This document shows, in pieces, positions 59,396 to 64,000 of a stretch of DNA of 64,000 nt. Position 1 is the first letter of the stretch, and each line of letters starts with the position of its first letter. Location of the stretch: contig CP126202.1 of assembly GCA_030272155.1 (NCBI GenBank), positions 1,612,001-1,676,000 of the forward strand. Direction: 5' to 3'. Both the position numbers and the translations under genes were made by a program. The stretch is from Tetradesmus obliquus. Its lineage: Eukaryota; Chlorophyta; Chlorophyceae; Sphaeropleales; Scenedesmaceae. The notes beneath the pieces were generated by a model, which saw only the letters and a list, made by a program, of their open reading frames with translations, was not told the origin of the DNA and made no database searches.

Positions 59396-61324
59396 GGGGC
59401 TGTTGATGCTGCTGCTGCTGCCTGGCCAGGTGTGGCTGTGATGTAGCAGCCGGGTGTGAAGTGTGGTTGCAACGCTGGTGTGTTTTCCGTGGATTTCAAT
59501 GGAAGGAGGGAATGTGTGTTGCTGTAGCTAATGTGAGCAGCAGGGCAGAGAAGATACCTTCCTGGCATTGATTGCACCCTGTGTTGCTTGCTGTCGCATC
59601 TGTAGCTGATGAACAATCCCACACAACTCTGGAGGGCCTGAACGCATTGCCTGTGCGCTGCGGAACTTGTTGAGCAGCGTTGGTGAGGTTCTAAACTTCG
59701 ATGAATTGGGGGCCGCATGCTGAGAGAGCTGCAGAGCAGTGTGTTACACACATGCCACAAAAATGTGGCATGCATCTGTTGCCAGCCGAGAGGCTGTGCA
59801 TGGCTGCTGCATGCATAGAAACAGAACAGTACTACTTACTACTGTACTACACAGCGTTTGCAGCGTTGCAGCCTGCAGGCAGGCAGCATTGTGACTAGTA
59901 CAGCTGCAAGATTCTGTACTCTGCCAGCCTGGGGGTCTGAGCAACTAGGCTGAGGCGTTGACTGTCAGTTTGACTGCCAGTTTGACTGCAGGTCGACTGC
60001 CAGTGAGTAACTTGGTGTCGCTTGCTGGCATCAATGCCCTCTGTCACAGAGGTATAGTATACCCTGACTGTCTGCGTGCCGCACCCCTGTGGCACAGGGG
60101 ACAGAGCCTGTCCGACAGACCCACGTGGCCACTCACGATTTGTGTGTTACACGACGGGACACAGCCCGTTTTTGAGCCAATGACAGGCTCATTGGGCAAC
60201 CACTATATCAGCCATCCACTCAGTGACTGCGGCAGTCAGATCGGCCCTGGGAATGGCTGGTCAGTCGTACCGGCAGTGCTGGAGTTTGCAGAACAAGCAA
60301 CACCACAACAACATGTGGCAGCACCCACTGGTGTGTGCCATCCAGAATCAGATGCTGCTCTGTGCCAAACGGTTTGCTGCACCCTCAGGTGCTTGCAGGG
60401 CAAGCAGCCACAACTTGGCCTCTGGAAAAGTACTGGCAGTAATTGCCGCAAGTGGCACAGTAAGCCTGTGAAAAATCATAAAGTCTCGGTCGTTCGGGGA
60501 GTGAATGACAGGCTCGTTGAGCAGGGAAGGAAACAGCCACTGGCTGGCAGCTGCCGCATGGCTACAGCCATTGGGTGGCCACCAGCTGCCAGCTGGAGCT
60601 GCAGTGCAGAGTGGCCACCACAGGATTGCCACACGGTGCACAGCCCAAGCCTGTTCCTGCTCATGATTTGGCTTGAACAAAGTCTAATATTCAATAGTAA
60701 GCGCATACCGCCAACGAACCCTGCTGCTTCTCAGCAGACCCAAATCACCTTCGCCATGCACTTGTTGTTGGCGCGTCATGTGTGGAGTGGAGGGAAGAAT
60801 CGAATTGTCCGGTCGTAATGCCGGCTGACAGGTGCAGTGTCGTAGCATGCATGTTTGATACATAAACCATGTTTTGATTTTAAGATTTGCTAGGCACATT
60901 ATAGGTACGTGCAAGGCAGCCGGGCTTAACGCCATGCCAAGCTGGCATATGCCATGCATGTCGCTTGAAAGTGCGACTTCGGTGTGAAACAACCAACCGA
61001 CCCATCAAAGCTCTTGATATATCTCTTTGTTCCCTTACAGTGCGGCACAGGGAAGGATGACACGAGGTTGTGCAGTCAGTAGTAGTGTGTCGTAGTAGAG
61101 TTGTTTCCACGATGATCACCCCCGCAAGATTCGTTCACTCGTCTTACCCGTTCCAAGCCTTCATATACAGCGTTACGTGCATTAATGCGGAGGCTCTTGT
61201 TCAAAAATACTTCTGCAGTACACGCGAACGTGTTGGTGTTTGTTTACCTGCACCAGTGAACAGCATCGCTGAACTACCTTTTCTTCAGCAGCCTGCATCC
61301 TTTCGTTTGGTTCTACTACTTAGC
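59396..61324. other. Spacer between beta-glucosidase and BNR-repeat gene
   Basis: About 1.9 kb. The plus-strand 286-codon frame at 59958-60818 has no family resemblance or typical composition and is treated as chance. No RNA gene or repeat seen. Confidence 0.45.
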
Positions 61325-63919
61325 TGATGCTTGGGGAGGCGATCCAACGTCATCAGCGTGTGCAGGCCGCCCCTCGAGCCCTCAAACGCTCGCTGCCACT
61401 CAGACCAGGGCACTAGTCGGCCAGCATCACCTTCACAGTATACTGGCAGACCTACAGAGCATGTGCGGGACACAGATGTCGATGACGTGAGTGCATGCGA
61501 GGCTCGGGGAACCCACCTGTTGGAGGTCCTTCAACATACTATAAGCAGCTTGTCCGAGTGTATTTTATATCTTGTAGGGGATGTTTTGTGTCGTTTTGCA
61601 TTGTATCTGGGCTGCCGCGCAACATGGGCAAGAAATAACGTCTGCCTGTGTGCGTGCTTTCGGTGTCGCAGGGCAAGCGCAGGAACCAGACAGCTGCGCA
61701 GAAACATCAGTAATACGTCTTCGGCAGCAAACAACTTTGGCGCGGCAGCTGCGCTGGCGGTGGCCAGCAGCGAGCAGCAGGCCTGGCCATGCAGCACCCT
61801 CAGCGCAACTGCTGTCCTGCAGCGTGAGATACAGCCCAGCCTGCAAGTGCTGCAGGCAGTGCAGCCAGCCCCGCAGACTGATCAGCTGCTGCTAGGCACA
61901 TCAGCCGGCCTGTTCCTGCTGGATTTGCAGACACAGAGCCTGCAGCTGCTAGGCTTGCAGGACACTCAGGTGGCCCATGTCAGCTACTCCAGTGGTCTGG
62001 TCCTTGCCTCCTGCCCATTCACAGAAGATGTGAATGCATGCCGGCAGCAGCAGGCAGATGAGGCCGCCGCAGCAGGCTTGTACTGCCTGCGGCTTCCCGC
62101 CAGCGGCAGCAGCAGCAGCACCAGCGGCAGCAGCAGCCCTTTTGCCAGCTGCTCCGGCAGCAGCACAGTGCCTGTCTCCAAGCTGTGGGACGGCAACGCA
62201 CGCTGCTCAGCTGCCGCAGCAGCAGTAGATGCAGCAGCAGCGCCGCGGATCTATGTGGGAGCTCAGCCAGCTGATGTGTTGTACTCGGATGATATGGGCC
62301 TCACTTGGGAGAGCTCAGGCCTTGCAGCAGCACCGCCAGCCGGCGGCTGGTACCGTATGCTGCCTCCGTATGAGCCTTCTGTGCGCAGCATCTGCCTCAG
62401 CAACGGCCGCAGCGGCAACAGTGTCAGCAGCAGTGGCTGCGCGATGCAGGCAGAGGTGCCAGAGCAGCAGCAGCAGCAGCGGGTGCTGGTTGGCGTAGAG
62501 GTGAGGAAGCAAAGGTTTTGCAGCGACAGCTGCAGCTGGATGTAGCAACTGCGCTGATCTGGCAGTTGCCTGCTGCTACTGGTGCAGCAGCAGCAGCGGC
62601 AGTTGCTACAACCTCCTACAGTAAACCACACACTCCAATGCAGCTACTGAGCAGCTGCCGGCAGCCTTCATGCGGCACCTGAATCACACACATTTTTTCC
62701 ACACACCACTTCCTCGTGACCATCATTATTCCTGCAAAGCCTTCTACCATTTCATCAACCATATCCTTCCTTCCTTCCTTTCTTCGCTTTCTTATTTCGT
62801 GTTCTGCTCTTGCTCTGTCTTCTCATCTTGCAGGTGGGAGGTGCACTGGCCCACACCCCAGGCTCGCCATCCAGTTCTAGCTCTGATTCCGACTCCCTCA
62901 GCAGTGCAGCATGGGACGATTGCAGCCAGGGGCTGTGCAGGGACGTGCAGGCGCTGCAGGCAGACCCCTTCACACCCTCTAAGCTGTATGCAGTGGCAGG
63001 CAGCGGCAGCCTGCCTGGGGGCCTGTACCGCTGCAGGGGCAAGGGCCAGAAATGGAGGCGACTGTTTGGCTACAGGTGCGTGCAACAGCAGAAGCAGTGC
63101 CGATGTTATGTTGCAGGGTTGCAGGGGTTTTGCTGGATTTGTGGGTGGTAAGCGGCAAATGGTCCATCATGATGCTGGAAGCAGGTAGAGCTCACAGCTT
63201 TCACCGCCGACTGCTTGCGACAGCAACAGCCACTTGATGTATAAAACTTGCACACAAAGAGACTTGCAGTACCAATGCATCACACCTGCCCCCTGCCTTT
63301 TTTGTGGCTGCAGGTACTCTGTGGGCATGGCAGTCTCTCCCTACAGCAAGGGGCGGCTGATGCTGGTGTCAGCTGACAAGCCGCCTGAGATCGGCTGCTC
63401 CCTGTTCGAATCAGTCGACGGCGGCCGTCATTTTGTGAATGTAACAGACTACATCGCAGAAGCCACCGCCAGCATCACAGAGTATGCTCCCGGCCTGCTG
63501 GAGCACTGCCCAGTCGTCACATACGTGCCAGGTGCGTTACGTCATGTAACAACTGTGTAACAAACGTGTCACATGTGGCATGCATTCCTCATTGCTTGCA
63601 GCTTGCTCCCAAATCATGTTTGTCGGAAATCCGGCCGTGCTCCTCGTATCACAGTTTGCTCCCTTGATGAGCTACGCTTCAGACCCCCCTTCATTCCTTC
63701 AAACCATCACCTCACACTTTGCTTCACCCTGCTGCTGCTGCTGCTGCTCCTGCAGGCGGGCTGGTGCTGGGCTGCGTTACCGGCCACGTGTTGATGGGCA
63801 CAGCGCTGCCAGGCGGCGGCTTTAGCAGCTGGCAGCTGCTGGCAAAGCTGCCCACTGCCGTGCACAGCATGTGCATGACGCAGGACGGCGCAACACCCGC
63901 TTCCATCCAGCGCGCATGA
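61325..63919 (+). CDS. BNR/Asp-box repeat protein, 5' end unresolved
   Basis: Firm exons: 61672-62500, 62834-63075, 63314-63531 and 63756-63919 (TGA), in phase. An upstream exon ending at 61486 (GTGAGT donor) joins in the right phase, but no start codon could be fixed, so the 5' limit is approximate. From 61672 the product is 483 residues plus upstream part. Visible repeats have the beta-propeller look: DQLLLGTSAGLFLLDLQTQS, YVGAQPADVLYSDDMGLTWE (an Asp-box, S-D-x-G-x-TW), SKLYAVAGSGSLPGGLYRCR, GCSLFESVDGGRHFV, LVLGCVTGHVLMG. Asp-box propellers occur in sialidases, sortilins and Ycf48/HCF136-type assembly factors; none of these can be singled out. Ser/Ala low-complexity loops separate the blades. 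No exon-edge copies seen. Confidence 0.75.
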
Positions 63920-64000
63920 GATGGTGTTGTGGGTGGGGTGTTTCAGGGTGTATTAGGCAGTCTGGAGTCTTGTGGTATAATAGGCAGCCTGGAGTCTCGG
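63920..64000. other. 3' flank of BNR-repeat gene at window edge
   Basis: 81 bases of likely 3' UTR, with TAGGCAGTCTGGAGTCT repeated with one change near its end. Confidence 0.4.

Noticed and set aside
59958-60818. 286-codon plus-strand frame
   Set aside because: No recognisable motif, unlike neighbouring proteins in composition, no splice or regulatory context.

Overview
The window looks like a nuclear contig of a green alga. The supporting signs are intron-dense genes with GT-AG introns, very abundant CTG/CAG trinucleotide runs inside introns and low-complexity coding tracts, TGTAA elements (the usual chlorophyte poly(A) signal) downstream of several stops, and long spacers. A coccoid chlorophyte such as the Scenedesmaceae would fit, but that placement is inference. 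Exon models were built by hand from reading frame, GT/AG sites and intron phase. Where a full chain is given, phases agree and the total is a multiple of three.

Layout, left to right: a TVP38/TMEM64-type membrane protein (minus, runs off the left edge); a nuclear poly(A) polymerase (plus, 14 exons, 822 codons); the meiotic recombinase DMC1 (plus, 10 exons, 342 codons); an unrecognised Ala-rich protein (plus, 3 exons); an unrecognised secreted protein (minus, 2 exons); a 12.3-kb, 17-exon gene fusing an FGGY-family D-ribulokinase-like kinase to a ribulose-5-phosphate 3-epimerase (minus, 805 codons); a small coiled-coil protein (plus); LSM5 (minus, no intron in the core); a low-complexity single-TM protein (plus, ends uncertain); a secreted GH1 beta-glucosidase (plus, 10 exons, 496 codons); and a BNR/Asp-box repeat protein (plus, 5' end unresolved).

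Two features stand out. First, one continuous exon joins the C-terminus of the sugar kinase to the N-terminus of the epimerase, so two consecutive steps (ribulose to ribulose-5-P to xylulose-5-P) appear to sit on one polypeptide. Second, introns in seven or more genes hold tandem partial copies of the neighbouring exon edge. Copies upstream of an exon keep an acceptor and the exon's 5' part; copies downstream keep the exon's 3' part and a donor. There are roughly one hundred of them. They inflate the introns, fill them with decoy splice sites, and create many spurious open frames. In addition, many acceptors are the end of a (CTG)n run, so CTGCTGCAG replaces a normal pyrimidine tract.

Apart from candidate short repeats with TGTAA tails, no transposon, tRNA, rRNA or CRISPR array could be supported.
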